64,000 bases of DNA from an uncultured Cellulosilyticum sp. (GTDB lineage Bacteria; Bacillota; Clostridia; Lachnospirales; Cellulosilyticaceae): positions 8,553 through 72,552 of the forward strand of contig CAKVCL010000016.1 in the NCBI GenBank assembly GCA_934725855.1, read 5' to 3'. A program made the position numbers and the translations under genes. Of this stretch, positions 16,767-26,752 are shown in pieces; positions within the stretch are counted from its first letter, which is position 1; every line of letters starts with the position of its first letter. The notes beneath the pieces were generated by a model, which did not search any database, was not told where the DNA came from, and saw only the letters and a program-made list of their open reading frames with translations.

Positions 16767-18283
16767 CCTTTAACTGTAATAAAGCGCTCGATAAAATAAT
16801 CTAAATTTTTATACCCCACTTCCTCTGAAATTTCATAGACATGTTTTTGTGTTCGTAATAGAAGTTCGGCGGCTTGGTCAATTCTACAACTATTTAGATA
16901 GTCCTTAAATGGCATCCCATATTTCTTTATAAAAATTTGACCAAGATACGCACTATTCACAAAATACTTTTTGCTTAAATCTTTTAAAGTTAAGTTTTCA
17001 CTGAAATGCGTTCTAATCTCTCGCTCAATCTCTAAAAGCACACCACTTGATAAATTCTTTCTAAGCTGAACCAAATATTCTGCATACTCAATTGTAAATT
17101 TGGTAAAATGCTCTATATCGATTCCTTCTTTTACTTCACTAAAAATTCCTTCACTAATTCTGTGCATGATTTCTTCTTGATTCACACTAGAATCCTGCTT
17201 GGAAGCTACATGAATGAGTTGAAAAAGTAAATAGTTAATATTTAATTCTAGTATCTTTGTATTCATGCTCATTTCATTCATTTTCTCATATAAGCACTCT
17301 ACTTTTTCCTTAATGCCTTCATGATGATCTTTAACGATTTCATCTATTAATTGATCTAATATATCTTTACATAAGGTCTTGTTTAATGTGCCTCTTTGAT
17401 TTTCTTTATCATAATAATAAAGCTTCTTTCTTTTACTAAAACCTCTGTAAACCTTCATAGTACTAGCATTTCTATAAGATTCACCAATCTCTTCTAAATG
17501 TTTTACTTTATCTCCAACAAATACACAAATCTCTACCTGCATATCTTTTTGTAAACATTCTATCAGCCCATTTAGATAACTTTGTTCATCTAAACCTTTT
17601 TCTTCTGCCATTTCACTGCAATATAAAATACCAATCTCATAACCTCGATCAACATTATTAATATTCCAAATACAATGGCTACTGTAGTTATCTCCTAAGT
17701 AAGTTAGACATCTTTTATAAATTTCTTTTTGAATTTGTTGTTTTGCTACATCTACATACAGATAGCAATAGGCCTCACTTTGAGCCACTTGTCCCTTCAC
17801 ATACTTCAAATTGTTTTCATCGTATTTTCCCATTAATATTGCCACAACATTGCGCGATAAATAGGCTTCATCTCTTAATCGTTTCTCTTCTTTTTCTTTT
17901 TGCTGAGATTGATACTGACTCGCTACTTTTCTTAGAACGGCTATCAGTTCTTCTTCTTTAATCGGTTTTAATATGTAATCCATGCATTCATATCTTATCG
18001 CTTTTTGCATATAAGAAAAATCATTATATCCGCTAAGGATAATAAAATAAGCATCTGAAACTTTTGTTTTACGTATGTTTTCTATTAGTTCAATGCCTGT
18101 CATAATAGGCATTTTTATATCTGCAATAATTAAATCTACGGTTTGCTTTTGTAAAAACTCTAACGCTTCTTGTCCATTTTCGCATATTCCAATAATTTGA
18201 TAGCCTTCTTTTTCCCAATCAATTAGTATAGATAATCCTTTAGTAATAAATGGTTCATCATCGACTAACAAAACACGCAGCAT
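16727..18283 (-). CDS. YesN-like response regulator with AraC-type DNA-binding domain
   Basis: This 518-residue regulator has a receiver domain at 1-120 with D8-D9, phospho-acceptor D55 in ADIKMP and K105-type lysine in YILKPIKEEE, a middle region of about 280 residues without motifs, and a C-terminal double helix-turn-helix of AraC type (LTLKDLSKKYFVNSAYLGQIF and VGYKNLDYFIERF). It should be phosphorylated by the YesM-like kinase 20 bases upstream and activate the neighbouring importer operon. The extreme 3' end of the gene lies in a tandem duplication. Confidence 0.94.
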   Translation of the reverse strand: MLRVLLVDDEPFITKGLSILIDWEKEGYQIIGICENGQEALEFLQKQTVDLIIADIKMPIMTGIELIENIRKTKVSDAYFIILSGYNDFSYMQKAIRYECMDYILKPIKEEELIAVLRKVASQYQSQQKEKEEKRLRDEAYLSRNVVAILMGKYDENNLKYVKGQVAQSEAYCYLYVDVAKQQIQKEIYKRCLTYLGDNYSSHCIWNINNVDRGYEIGILYCSEMAEEKGLDEQSYLNGLIECLQKDMQVEICVFVGDKVKHLEEIGESYRNASTMKVYRGFSKRKKLYYYDKENQRGTLNKTLCKDILDQLIDEIVKDHHEGIKEKVECLYEKMNEMSMNTKILELNINYLLFQLIHVASKQDSSVNQEEIMHRISEGIFSEVKEGIDIEHFTKFTIEYAEYLVQLRKNLSSGVLLEIEREIRTHFSENLTLKDLSKKYFVNSAYLGQIFIKKYGMPFKDYLNSCRIDQAAELLLRTQKHVYEISEEVGYKNLDYFIERFITVKGCTPTKYRKSMAK

Positions 18284-18303
18284 ATATTATCCCTCACTTT
18301 TAT

Positions 18304-20103
18304 CTATTGTAATGTTTCTATTGGAAGTTTTATCGAAACCATAGTTCCTACACCTTTTTCACTTTCAATATCAAAAGTAACTTTGTCCTTTGTCATGATC
18401 TTTAACCTCAAACAAGCATTAACCATGCCCACATGTTTTTTCTTTTTCAATAATGAAATATCTGCATTAACCATAATATCTTTTAAAGCAAAGACTTCCT
18501 CTTCTTCAAGCCCATTTCCAGTATCCTCAATTTCCAATTCTAGGTAATTGTCTTTTATAAATACTCTTACAAATACCCAACACGTTGTTGACTTGCTTTC
18601 AACCCCGTGAACACAAGCATTTTCTACAAAGGTAACCATTGTTAGTTGTGGCACCACGTAAGCCTTACATTCCTCTTCTATCTCTAATTCATAAGAAAGC
18701 CTTTTATCAAAGCGATACTTTTGAAGCTCTAAGTAAGCTTTAACAATCTCTATTTCTTCAGCTATTGGAATATAATCTTTACTCCAATCTACATACCGCC
18801 TTTCCATAATGGCTAGCTGCTGAACCATATGTGCAGTTTCTTTTTCTTCTTTTAGTAAGCTCCTCATTCTAATACTTTCTAGTGTGTTAAATAGAAAATG
18901 TGGATTAATCTGGCTTCGAAGTGCCAATAGCTCTGCATTTTGTCTTGCAATATTGACTTCTTGCTCTCTTAATTTATCTTTATAAACCACTTGAATTAAA
19001 TCTGTCATCCTACTAGCCATCTGATTATAATGTTTAATTAAAATTCCTATTTCATCCTTACTCACATCATAATCAATCAGTTGTAGTGGTTCATTTTCTA
19101 CCTTTTGAAACACTTCCGTTAGTTTTATAATTCGCTCCGTAAAGGAGCAGTCTATTATACGCATAAATGCATAAGGTAAAATAATATTAACCATAAGTAA
19201 AAGTATAATAAGCGGCATATTTACCCAAATATAACTTACTATAGTTTTATTTTTCTTTAATACATAGATCTGTATTTCTTGTCCCGCTACAGAAAACACT
19301 TCATTATAAGCTATTCTCTTCCATTCAGTAAATGGGGCAAACCTTGTATTAATGTCGGAAGGCTTTTCATTCGATAGAATGACTCGATTATTATTACAAA
19401 CATAAACTGGTGCATCATAATTCATTTTTATAAATGATTTGGCCATATAACTATAATCCATATCAATTTTCACCAGCTTTTCACAGTTTTTATATTGATA
19501 AAAATTAAGATTGGTAATTAATGATATTCTTCGTCTAGGCCCAAAATACTTCGCATTACTAGTATCTATATAAATATAAAGAACCCTATCTGGCTCTGAA
19601 TTTTTATAAAACTGATACCATTCACTGCTTCTTATGTTGTCATCTAACCGTTGAACACTTCCTCCATTTACTAAAGTGGGATTACTGGCATATAATGTTA
19701 CTTTTGTTTCAAGTGCAGACGTTCCACTAGCAAACCAATTATTTCCAATTTGTTTCATATTAGCATTATAATACTCAATAGGAGTATCATAATATTGATT
19801 TAAAAAACTATTAATCTGACTACTTCCATAAATTCGATTAGCAATAGTGATCGCCGTATCAAAGTCTCTTTGTAAATTATTCTTTACAATATTACATATA
19901 CTAACATTCTCATGATTTATATTATTTTTATTAACTTCAAATGCAGTATATAAAATGATACTATCTGTAATGATTAGTGGAATCAGCACACAATATATAT
20001 AAATCAAGCGAAGTTTCTTCTCAACCTTTAAATCATTAAGATACCTTATCACTTTATCGACTAACTTATATCCTATAAACCCCTTGTTTTCTAGCTGCGC
20101 CAT
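18304..20103 (-). CDS. YesM-like sensor histidine kinase
   Basis: The 599-residue kinase has a membrane helix near residues 35-56, an extracellular sensing region of about 230 residues, a second helix near 290-315, a HAMP-like linker, the LytS/YesM phospho-acceptor motif SQINPHFLFNTLES and an ATP-binding domain with NACVHGVES and EDTGNGL. It autophosphorylates on the His of NPHF and passes phosphate to the AraC-type regulator encoded 20 bases downstream. The pair probably senses a sugar or the loaded lipoprotein. The gene has no close upstream partner on this strand, so it is likely first in its operon. Confidence 0.94.
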   Translation of the reverse strand: MAQLENKGFIGYKLVDKVIRYLNDLKVEKKLRLIYIYCVLIPLIITDSIILYTAFEVNKNNINHENVSICNIVKNNLQRDFDTAITIANRIYGSSQINSFLNQYYDTPIEYYNANMKQIGNNWFASGTSALETKVTLYASNPTLVNGGSVQRLDDNIRSSEWYQFYKNSEPDRVLYIYIDTSNAKYFGPRRRISLITNLNFYQYKNCEKLVKIDMDYSYMAKSFIKMNYDAPVYVCNNNRVILSNEKPSDINTRFAPFTEWKRIAYNEVFSVAGQEIQIYVLKKNKTIVSYIWVNMPLIILLLMVNIILPYAFMRIIDCSFTERIIKLTEVFQKVENEPLQLIDYDVSKDEIGILIKHYNQMASRMTDLIQVVYKDKLREQEVNIARQNAELLALRSQINPHFLFNTLESIRMRSLLKEEKETAHMVQQLAIMERRYVDWSKDYIPIAEEIEIVKAYLELQKYRFDKRLSYELEIEEECKAYVVPQLTMVTFVENACVHGVESKSTTCWVFVRVFIKDNYLELEIEDTGNGLEEEEVFALKDIMVNADISLLKKKKHVGMVNACLRLKIMTKDKVTFDIESEKGVGTMVSIKLPIETLQ

Positions 20104-20195
20104 ATCACGCTATTTTCTCCCTCTAAATATTCTACTTTTAAGTATTCACTTAGAAATAACTGCATTTATAAAGATGGTTTTATTGATAAAAATAA

Positions 20196-20961
20196 TTAAT
20201 TTCTAGGCTGACACGCCATGCAATAGTAGATAGAGCCCCCTAAAAAATTCTCCTTTGTAACATTGCCACCACCTACTCTACATCCTCCAGCTTGTGAAAG
20301 CTTAGACAGCTTAGTCACATACATGCCACTATCTTCATAAAGATTCTTTTCTGTATTACGTCCTCCTTGATCCACCATATTTTTTAAAGTGTTAACCATT
20401 GCACTAAATAAACAATCTTTCTCTATTTCACTTAGCTCCCCTAGCTTTCTCTTAGGATGAATTTTTGCCTCAAATAAAATGTCTTGAATCGTTCCATTAC
20501 CTATCCCAGGAAAATGCTACTCAGTTGTCAAAAAACCTTTTACACTTAAAGTAGGCTTGCTTTGGTCTAATTTCTTATCATAATATGCCCTATATTCTTT
20601 TGAAAAAGGTGAAAATGCCCCCATAAATAGTCACTGTGAAAATCAATGCCATTTCATTCTCAAATACGATCATTAACTGATAATTTTTAGGTGCCTTTTC
20701 TTTTTGTATAAGTTTTACATTGACCCCATCATTAAATGCTAACTTATAGCCCTCTTCAAACTCAATTTCAACAAAAATTCCAAACCCTTCAGCTTTTAAA
20801 ATCTTTTTATTTTCAAGCTTTTCGCCGTACTTCTCAGGCTCACCATTATACCAGCAAAATTTGTGCATCTTGCTTGGCGGTATAGCACGCTTTACTTGCT
20901 TTCCAATAACTGCTTCATTAAGTTGACTAGATATATTTAAAACCTCTGGTAATTCAAGCAT
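20196..20961 (-). pseudogene. Fpg/Nei-family DNA glycosylase, inactivated
   Basis: Three pieces read together as one base-excision-repair glycosylase of the MLELPE type. The N-terminal part (MLELPEVLNISSQL, from ATG 20961 with a GGTGAAG site) ends in a frameshift at an A-run near 20605. The next frame encodes YYDKKLDQSKPTLSVKGFL then an in-frame TAG (near 20515) where relatives have Gln, followed by FPGIGNGTIQDILFEAKIHP. The end carries a zinc-finger region LGGSIYYCMACQ, but the first Cys pair is damaged (GCRVGGG where C-x2-C is expected). A frameshift, a nonsense codon and a lost metal ligand together argue for true decay, not sequencing error. Confidence 0.85.
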
Positions 20962-21368
20962 TTTCTTCACCTTCTTCTTATAATTAATTAAATTATTCAA
21001 ATATAGTATTCTTTATAAACAATACTATATTTTAACCATTTTTTCTATATTCGTCTTAATAATTAATGACCTCAATTTCTAAAAGCATGATTTTATTACC
21101 GCTTAAGGGTCTCTGTCCATTTACTTTTAGCATAATAAAAGATGAGGTTACGACATTAAGTGGCAATCTCATCTTTTCAAATTCGTTATATCTATATTCT
21201 AATTACAATTAAAATTTAATCACTTTTTTTTGGCTTAATACTATCTTTTTTCCATTTCTTCCTTATACATAACGACAGTGTATGGAGAGATCATTACACC
21301 ACAATTTTGTATTCTCACCATCAAGTGCTCTTCCAGTTTTGGGAAGCATAAAATCTGAAAGGACCTCC
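20962..21368. other. Gene-poor spacer between hemL and the glycosylase remnant
   Basis: The spacer holds the hem operon terminator (21137-21177). On the minus strand after hemL, a 26-codon frame (21241-21321) encodes MVRIQNCGVMISPYTVVMY and a charged tail; it lacks a convincing ribosome site and may be a remnant. The rest is AT-rich with nothing recognisable. Confidence 0.4.
21137..21177. terminator. Terminator downstream of hemL
   Basis: AAAAGATGAGGTT and AATCTCATCTTTT pair around a 15-base loop, with T-runs on both strands. It lies about 190 bases past the hemL stop. Confidence 0.7.
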
Positions 21369-22676
21369 CTAGTGGCTTTGCCAGTATCTTTTCACTACTT
21401 CCAAAGCTTCAAAGTTTGCCTTAATTGTATAATCAATCTCTTCATCTGAATGAGCTGCTGATAAAAACAATCCTTCAAATTGAGCAGGTGGTAGTAAAAT
21501 TCCTTTTTTAATCATCTCTTTATAGTAAACGGTAAATAATGCAGTATCACATTTTTTAACTTGGTCAAAATTCTCAATAGGTCCTTCAGCAAAGAAAAGG
21601 CAAACTAAAGAGCCTCCACGATTTACTGTAAAAGGGAGTTTTAGTTTTTCTAAATTTGCTTTAAAGCCTGCTTCTAACCTTTTGGCTTTCTCTATTAAAA
21701 TGGGGTAAAGTTCTCGATGTGCCTTAAGCGTTTCTATATTTTTCTTGCCCATATACATGGCTAATGGATTACCTGAAAGAGTTCCTGCTTGATACACAGG
21801 ACCTAATGGAGAAACCATACTCATAATCTCATCTTTGCCACCATATGCCCCAACGGGAAGCCCTGCTCCAATAATTTTTCCAAAGCACACCATATCTGGG
21901 GCAATGCCAAAATACTCAGGAGCACTGCCGTAAGCAATACGAAAGCCAGTAATCACTTCATCAAAAATGAGAACGGTTCCTTCCTCTGTACAAATATCTC
22001 TTAAGCCCTGCAAAAATTCCTTTTTACCTTCTATGACACCCATATTTCCTGCAATCGGTTCTACAATGACAGCAGCAATCTCACCCTTGTTTGCTTCAAA
22101 GATAGCCTTAACACTTTCTATATCATTATATCTTGCTACTAAAGTATGTTTTACCACATCCTCTGGTACCCCAGGACTAGTGGGGATGCCATAGGTTAAG
22201 GTGCCAGAACCTGATTGAACAAGCAATGCATCGCTATGTCCATGGTAACAGCCTTCAAACTTCAAAATCTTATTTCTCCCTGTATAACCTCTTGCCACTC
22301 TTAAAGCACTCATGGTGGCTTCTGTTCCTGAGTTAACCATTCTTACTTTATCAATAGCTGGATAAGCCTCGATTAATAGCTTTGCCATCTCCACCTCAAT
22401 TGCTGTTGGTACACCATAGCTTGTGCCTTTTGCAATCACCTCTTCAATGCCTTCAACAATTACTTTAGGACTATGCCCTAGAAGTAGTGGTCCCCAAGAA
22501 CAAATATAGTCAATATACTCATTACCATCTACATCCGTTAAATGACTACCGTTCGCCTGCTGCGCAAAAATAGGTTCAAGCCCTACTGCTTTAAAAGCTC
22601 TAACAGGACTATTGACACCACCTGGAATCACCTTTAGTGCTTCTTCATAAAGTGCTCTAGATTTATTATGATTCAT
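21369..22676 (-). CDS. hemL: Glutamate-1-semialdehyde 2,1-aminomutase
   Basis: This 435-residue PLP enzyme converts glutamate-1-semialdehyde to 5-aminolevulinate, the second committed step of the C5 tetrapyrrole pathway. Motifs include GGVNSPVRAF at the start, MVNSGTEATMSALR, YHGHSDALL, FDEVITGFR and the PLP-lysine segment CFGKIIGAGLPVGAYGG (about residue 265). Length is standard. It is the last gene of the operon hemA, cobA-hemD, hemB, hemL and follows hemB by 29 bases. It acts in the cytoplasm in partnership with HemA, which supplies the unstable aldehyde. Confidence 0.97.
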   Translation of the reverse strand: MNHNKSRALYEEALKVIPGGVNSPVRAFKAVGLEPIFAQQANGSHLTDVDGNEYIDYICSWGPLLLGHSPKVIVEGIEEVIAKGTSYGVPTAIEVEMAKLLIEAYPAIDKVRMVNSGTEATMSALRVARGYTGRNKILKFEGCYHGHSDALLVQSGSGTLTYGIPTSPGVPEDVVKHTLVARYNDIESVKAIFEANKGEIAAVIVEPIAGNMGVIEGKKEFLQGLRDICTEEGTVLIFDEVITGFRIAYGSAPEYFGIAPDMVCFGKIIGAGLPVGAYGGKDEIMSMVSPLGPVYQAGTLSGNPLAMYMGKKNIETLKAHRELYPILIEKAKRLEAGFKANLEKLKLPFTVNRGGSLVCLFFAEGPIENFDQVKKCDTALFTVYYKEMIKKGILLPPAQFEGLFLSAAHSDEEIDYTIKANFEALEVVKRYWQSH

Positions 22677-22705
22677 TTAGACTTCTCCTTTAAAACCAAA
22701 TATTC

Positions 22706-23668
22706 TTACAAAAACTTCTTCACTAATTCTTTGGCAAAGTACGTAATAATGATATCAGCACCAGCCCTCTTGATAGATAAAACACTTTCATAAATGGCAT
22801 TCTCACTTAAAAGTCTATTTTTAACCGCTAGCTTAAGCATTGAATATTCCCCACTTACGTTATAAGCAACAATTGGCTTATTAAAGTTTTCCTTGAAGCA
22901 ATAGATAATATCTAAATAGGAAAGTGCTGGCTTCACCATAATCATATCTGCACCCTCTCTGCAATCAAGTGCACCTTCTCTTAAAGCTTCCCTTGCATTA
23001 GCTGGATCCATTTGATAACTTTTTCGATCTCCAAAGCTTGGGGCAGAATGTGCCGCTTCTCTAAAAGGTCCGTAGAAGCTGGAGGCATATTTCGCGCTGT
23101 ATGCCATAATACTAACATTTTGATAACCTGCTTTATCTAAAGCGCTTCGCATAGCAGCTACTCTGCCATCCATCATATCAGAAGGAGCCACCATATCTGC
23201 CCCTGCTACTGCATGGCTGACTGCTATCTTAGAAAGGTATTCTAGCGTCTTATCATTATCAACATAACCACTTTCTGTTAAAATGCCACAATGACCATGA
23301 CTGGTATATTCACACATACAAACATCTGTTATAACAAGCATCTCGGGTGTTACACCTTTGATGACTTTTATGGCTTTTTGAACAATGCCTTTTTCGCTAT
23401 AAGCTTCACTACCACAGTTGTCCTTATGATTAGGAATTCCAAATAATAGCACACTGCCAATCCCTAACGCTCTAAGTTCTTCTATCTCCTCTTTTAATTT
23501 GTCTAAAGAAAAATGATAGACCTCTGGCATGGAAGGAATTTCATTTTTTATGTTTTCACCTTCAACTACAAAAAGTGGATAAATAAGCTCTTCCACATGG
23601 AGTTTTGTTTCACGTACTAAGCTTCTCATTTGCTCATTAACACGTAATCTTCTTGGTCTTTCTAACAT
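22706..23668 (-). CDS. hemB: Delta-aminolevulinic acid dehydratase (porphobilinogen synthase)
   Basis: The 320-residue enzyme condenses two 5-aminolevulinates to porphobilinogen. It shows the cysteine-type zinc site [14 protein letters not shown], the Schiff-base lysines in [14 protein letters not shown] and [10 protein letters not shown], and the allosteric-type substrate loop [14 protein letters not shown]. The length is typical. It lies between cobA-hemD and hemL; the spacer upstream carries tandem 19-base repeats. Its product would go to HemC, which is not encoded in this cluster. Confidence 0.97.
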   Translation of the reverse strand: MLERPRRLRVNEQMRSLVRETKLHVEELIYPLFVVEGENIKNEIPSMPEVYHFSLDKLKEEIEELRALGIGSVLLFGIPNHKDNCGSEAYSEKGIVQKAIKVIKGVTPEMLVITDVCMCEYTSHGHCGILTESGYVDNDKTLEYLSKIAVSHAVAGADMVAPSDMMDGRVAAMRSALDKAGYQNVSIMAYSAKYASSFYGPFREAAHSAPSFGDRKSYQMDPANAREALREGALDCREGADMIMVKPALSYLDIIYCFKENFNKPIVAYNVSGEYSMLKLAVKNRLLSENAIYESVLSIKRAGADIIITYFAKELVKKFL

Positions 23669-23683
23669 ATAAAGTCCTTCCTT

Positions 23684-23757
23684 CTTATTATGATTTAATC
23701 GTTCTATTATGACTTAATGGTTATATTATGACTAATAGTCCTATTATAACCTCATGC
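23684..23757. repeat. About four tandem 18-19 bp repeats between hemB and cobA-hemD
   Basis: The unit TATTATGACTTAATGGTTA recurs with substitutions: TATTATGATTTAATCGTTC, TATTATGACTTAATGGTTA, TATTATGACTAATAGTCC and TATTATAACCTCATGCC. The repeats lie just upstream of hemB inside the operon and are non-coding. Confidence 0.75.
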
Positions 23758-23794
23758 CTTGTCTTGCTTGATGACTTTGTTCATTAGTGTCCTT

Positions 23795-25336
23795 TTATTG
23801 ATTTTCACACATACATCGTACCAGCTCATCCATATTGGCTTTTTTGGCTTCTTTATAGACTTTCATGCCATACTCTTCTAGTGTTTTAGTTGTTATGTCA
23901 CCAATTGAAATCAGCTTGGTTCTTGCAAGTTTATTAATATTTTCTCTGCCGATTCGATTCACAAAATGATGAACTATAGATGAACTGGTAAAGGTAATAT
24001 AGTCGATTTTTCCATGCTCCAAACCTTCTAGTAACTCATTCGTATTTAGTTCAAATCTTATTTTAGGTTCTAATGCCTTCTCTTCTTCGCTGGCTTCTAC
24101 CGTATTGTAAATATGAATTTCATCTACTTTGCAAAATTCATGTAACACTTTAGCTAAATGATCTCTTGCAAGCATGGAATTAGGTAGGAGTACATAATCA
24201 CTTGTTGTAAGTTCTTCTATTAAGGTATCCGCTAGTGACTCTGAAACCGCTTTAGGTGGCATAATATCTGCACAAATGCCATGTGCTTTTAATGCTTTAT
24301 TCGTACTATTGCCGATGGCAGCTATTTTAAGATGCACCAAGCTTCTTGAATCTAACCCTGCATCCTCTAATGCTTCAAAAAAGACTTCTACTGCATTAGG
24401 ACTTGTAAAAACTACGCAGGTATAGTCTTTAAGATATTTAATGGCTACACGTAACTTAGCATTATCCTCTAGCTTCTGCATTTCTATGGTTGGAAATTCT
24501 AAAGCTTTTCCGCCTAAATCATGAATTTTATGAATCAAGCTGCTGCTTTGACTTCTGGTGCGTGTCACAACAATTTTCTTTCCAAAGAGGGGTTTGTGCT
24601 CAAAGAAGCCTAACGTTTGTCTCAGACTTACCACTTCACCTACTACAATAAGTGCAGGTGACTTAATCCCATACTTTTTAACTTGCTCTACAATGTTTTC
24701 AAGGTTGCCTTCTACTACTCTTTGGTTATAACGGGTTGCCCAGCTAATGATGGCAGTAGGGGTCTTCTTGTTTTTTCCATAGCGTATCAACTCACTTGTA
24801 ATCTTCTCTAAATTTGCCATGCCCATTAAGAAAACGAGTGTTCCTTTCATCTTGGCTAGACTTTCAAAATCTTGCTCCTCCTCTGAGCCCTCCTTAAAAT
24901 GCCCCGTCATTACATGAAATGAAGAGGCTGCCTCTCTATGTGTAATGGGAATGCCTGCATAACAAAGTCCCCCAATAGCTGAAGTAATTCCCGGCACAAC
25001 TTCAAACGGAATGTTTCTCTCTTTAAGATATGCCCCTTCTTCTCCCCCTCTGCCAAAAACATAAGGATCGCCACCTTTTAGTCTAACGACTTCTTTTCCC
25101 TCTTCCGCCTTACTAACTAGTAGGTCATTGATTTTATGTTGTGGTAAAGTATGCTCACTAGAAGCTTTTCCTACATTAATATACTCACAGCTGGCTTTAG
25201 CTAGTCTTAAGCACTCTTTACTAGCTAATCGATCATAAATAATAACATCTGCTTTTTCTAAGCACTCCTTGGCTTTTAATGTCAATAACTTATAATCCCC
25301 TGGTCCTGCACCTACTAAATATACTTTCCCTACCAT
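23795..25336 (-). CDS. cobA-hemD: Uroporphyrinogen-III C-methyltransferase fused to uroporphyrinogen-III synthase
   Basis: Residues 1-245 are a SAM-dependent methyltransferase (VYLVGAGPGDYKLLTLKA, VVRLKGGDPYVFGRGGEE, VVPGITSAIGG) making precorrin-2 from uroporphyrinogen III. Residues 255-513 are a HemD synthase domain (VVTRTRSQSSSL, VVFTSPNAVEVFF, DYITFTSSSIVHHF) that closes the tetrapyrrole ring with inversion of ring D. Such fusions are common in Clostridia. It sits between hemA and hemB. The bifunctional enzyme directs flux to sirohaem and cobalamin rather than haem. Its HemD domain needs hydroxymethylbilane from HemC, absent here. Confidence 0.95.
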   Translation of the reverse strand: MVGKVYLVGAGPGDYKLLTLKAKECLEKADVIIYDRLASKECLRLAKASCEYINVGKASSEHTLPQHKINDLLVSKAEEGKEVVRLKGGDPYVFGRGGEEGAYLKERNIPFEVVPGITSAIGGLCYAGIPITHREAASSFHVMTGHFKEGSEEEQDFESLAKMKGTLVFLMGMANLEKITSELIRYGKNKKTPTAIISWATRYNQRVVEGNLENIVEQVKKYGIKSPALIVVGEVVSLRQTLGFFEHKPLFGKKIVVTRTRSQSSSLIHKIHDLGGKALEFPTIEMQKLEDNAKLRVAIKYLKDYTCVVFTSPNAVEVFFEALEDAGLDSRSLVHLKIAAIGNSTNKALKAHGICADIMPPKAVSESLADTLIEELTTSDYVLLPNSMLARDHLAKVLHEFCKVDEIHIYNTVEASEEEKALEPKIRFELNTNELLEGLEHGKIDYITFTSSSIVHHFVNRIGRENINKLARTKLISIGDITTKTLEEYGMKVYKEAKKANMDELVRCMCENQ

Positions 25337-25403
25337 ATCCCTCTAATTCCTTTCCCTAATCTTTTCATTTTCTTTGCTATCAGACTTTCTTTGTCTAACG
25401 CAT

Positions 25404-26666
25404 CTATTCTTCCTTTTCCTGCTTAAGCTCAAATAGTTCACTAAGTACCTGGGCATAGTGGCTACGTTTATCTGCTTCTTCAATTTTCATAAGTTCAGCA
25501 ATAGGACGCCTAATACACCTTTTTAGCACCTCAGCCATAACGATTTCTAGGAATTCTTCATCCACATCAGGCTTCATTTTTTTAGATAAAAATTTAGCTG
25601 TATGCGCTTTCACTGTTTGACAGTACTCATCTAAACCTTTAACCACCTTTTCAACATTTAACTGCTCTAGCCACTTTAAAAGCTTTATCGTGTGTTCTTC
25701 TATGGCAAGCTCAGCTTTCTGACTAAGTGCCTGCCTTATCGTTTCATTGCTTTTAGAGATTTGCTTTAAATGGTCAATATGATACACTTGTACGCCCTGT
25801 ATTTTGTTAATGTTTTCATCAACATCTCTTGGCATAGCAATGTCCATGATGTCTAAAGGCTTTTTAAGCTGAGGCATTTTCTCACATATTAAGATGGTAT
25901 GAGGTGAGGCCGTTGCACAAATCACAAAATCAACCTCCTTTAGATACTCATAACGTTGTTTATACTCTATCACTTGTACATTCTTTATCGTTTGCTTTAA
26001 TTCTAAGGCTCTTTTATGCGTCCGATTGGTAATATAAATCTTTTCCAATTTCTCCTCAAGCAAATAACGAATGGTCAGCCTATTCATTTGGCCAAGCCCA
26101 ATAATCAGTGCCTTTTTACCTTCTAGCGTGCCTTGCTTTTCCTTTAAAAATTGAATTGCTATATGACTAATCGATAGGGGATACTCAGAAATTTTCATTT
26201 CACTTTTTACCTTCTTGGCTAAGTAAATTGCCTCTTGGAAGATTTTATGCGTGATTTTACCACTTGTTTTCTGAATGTTTGCCTCCTCATAAGCCGCTTT
26301 GACTTGTCCTAAAATTTGATCTTCGCCTAAAACAATCGAATCTAATCCTACTGCTACGCGAAAAAGATGTTTAATGGCAGCTTCATTTTCCTTATCAAAT
26401 AAGTAGCCTGATAAATCACCCTTTCCACCATTTTGCTTAAAATAAGCTTTATAAAAAGCAATCACTTTCTCTTTTGCTTCTTCGATTTCATTATCTTGTA
26501 TATAGATTTCACTCCTATTGCAAGTAGAAAGAATGACGATCTCCTTGATCCCTTGCGCCTTTAAATACGCCAAACCTTGTAACTTCTTAGATTGAGTAAA
26601 TGTTACTTTTTCTCTTATTTCAACAGGGCAGTTTTTATGACTTACACCAATGACTGCAAAACTCAT
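25404..26666 (-). CDS. hemA: Glutamyl-tRNA reductase
   Basis: The 420-residue enzyme reduces glutamyl-tRNA(Glu) to glutamate-1-semialdehyde with NADPH. It has the catalytic cysteine C49 in LSTCNRSEIY, the preceding substrate pocket GVSHKNCPVEIREK, the EDQILGQVK segment and the NADPH site ALIIGLGQMNRLTIRYL. The C-terminal helical dimerisation region is present. It is the first gene of the operon; a palindrome over the predicted promoter (26773-26789) may control it. The ribosome site is AAGGAG, about 13 bases upstream. Confidence 0.96.
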   Translation of the reverse strand: MSFAVIGVSHKNCPVEIREKVTFTQSKKLQGLAYLKAQGIKEIVILSTCNRSEIYIQDNEIEEAKEKVIAFYKAYFKQNGGKGDLSGYLFDKENEAAIKHLFRVAVGLDSIVLGEDQILGQVKAAYEEANIQKTSGKITHKIFQEAIYLAKKVKSEMKISEYPLSISHIAIQFLKEKQGTLEGKKALIIGLGQMNRLTIRYLLEEKLEKIYITNRTHKRALELKQTIKNVQVIEYKQRYEYLKEVDFVICATASPHTILICEKMPQLKKPLDIMDIAMPRDVDENINKIQGVQVYHIDHLKQISKSNETIRQALSQKAELAIEEHTIKLLKWLEQLNVEKVVKGLDEYCQTVKAHTAKFLSKKMKPDVDEEFLEIVMAEVLKRCIRRPIAELMKIEEADKRSHYAQVLSELFELKQEKEE

Positions 26667-26752
26667 GGCTCACCATTTCTCCTTTTCTTTATTCCCCTAT
26701 CCTTACACTATGCCCCAGTCTTTACTTATTGTATTATTTCTTTGTCATTATC

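Noticed and set aside
23684..23757. Possible CRISPR-like repeats in the hem operon
   Set aside because: Units are directly adjacent with no spacers and are only 18-19 bases long.
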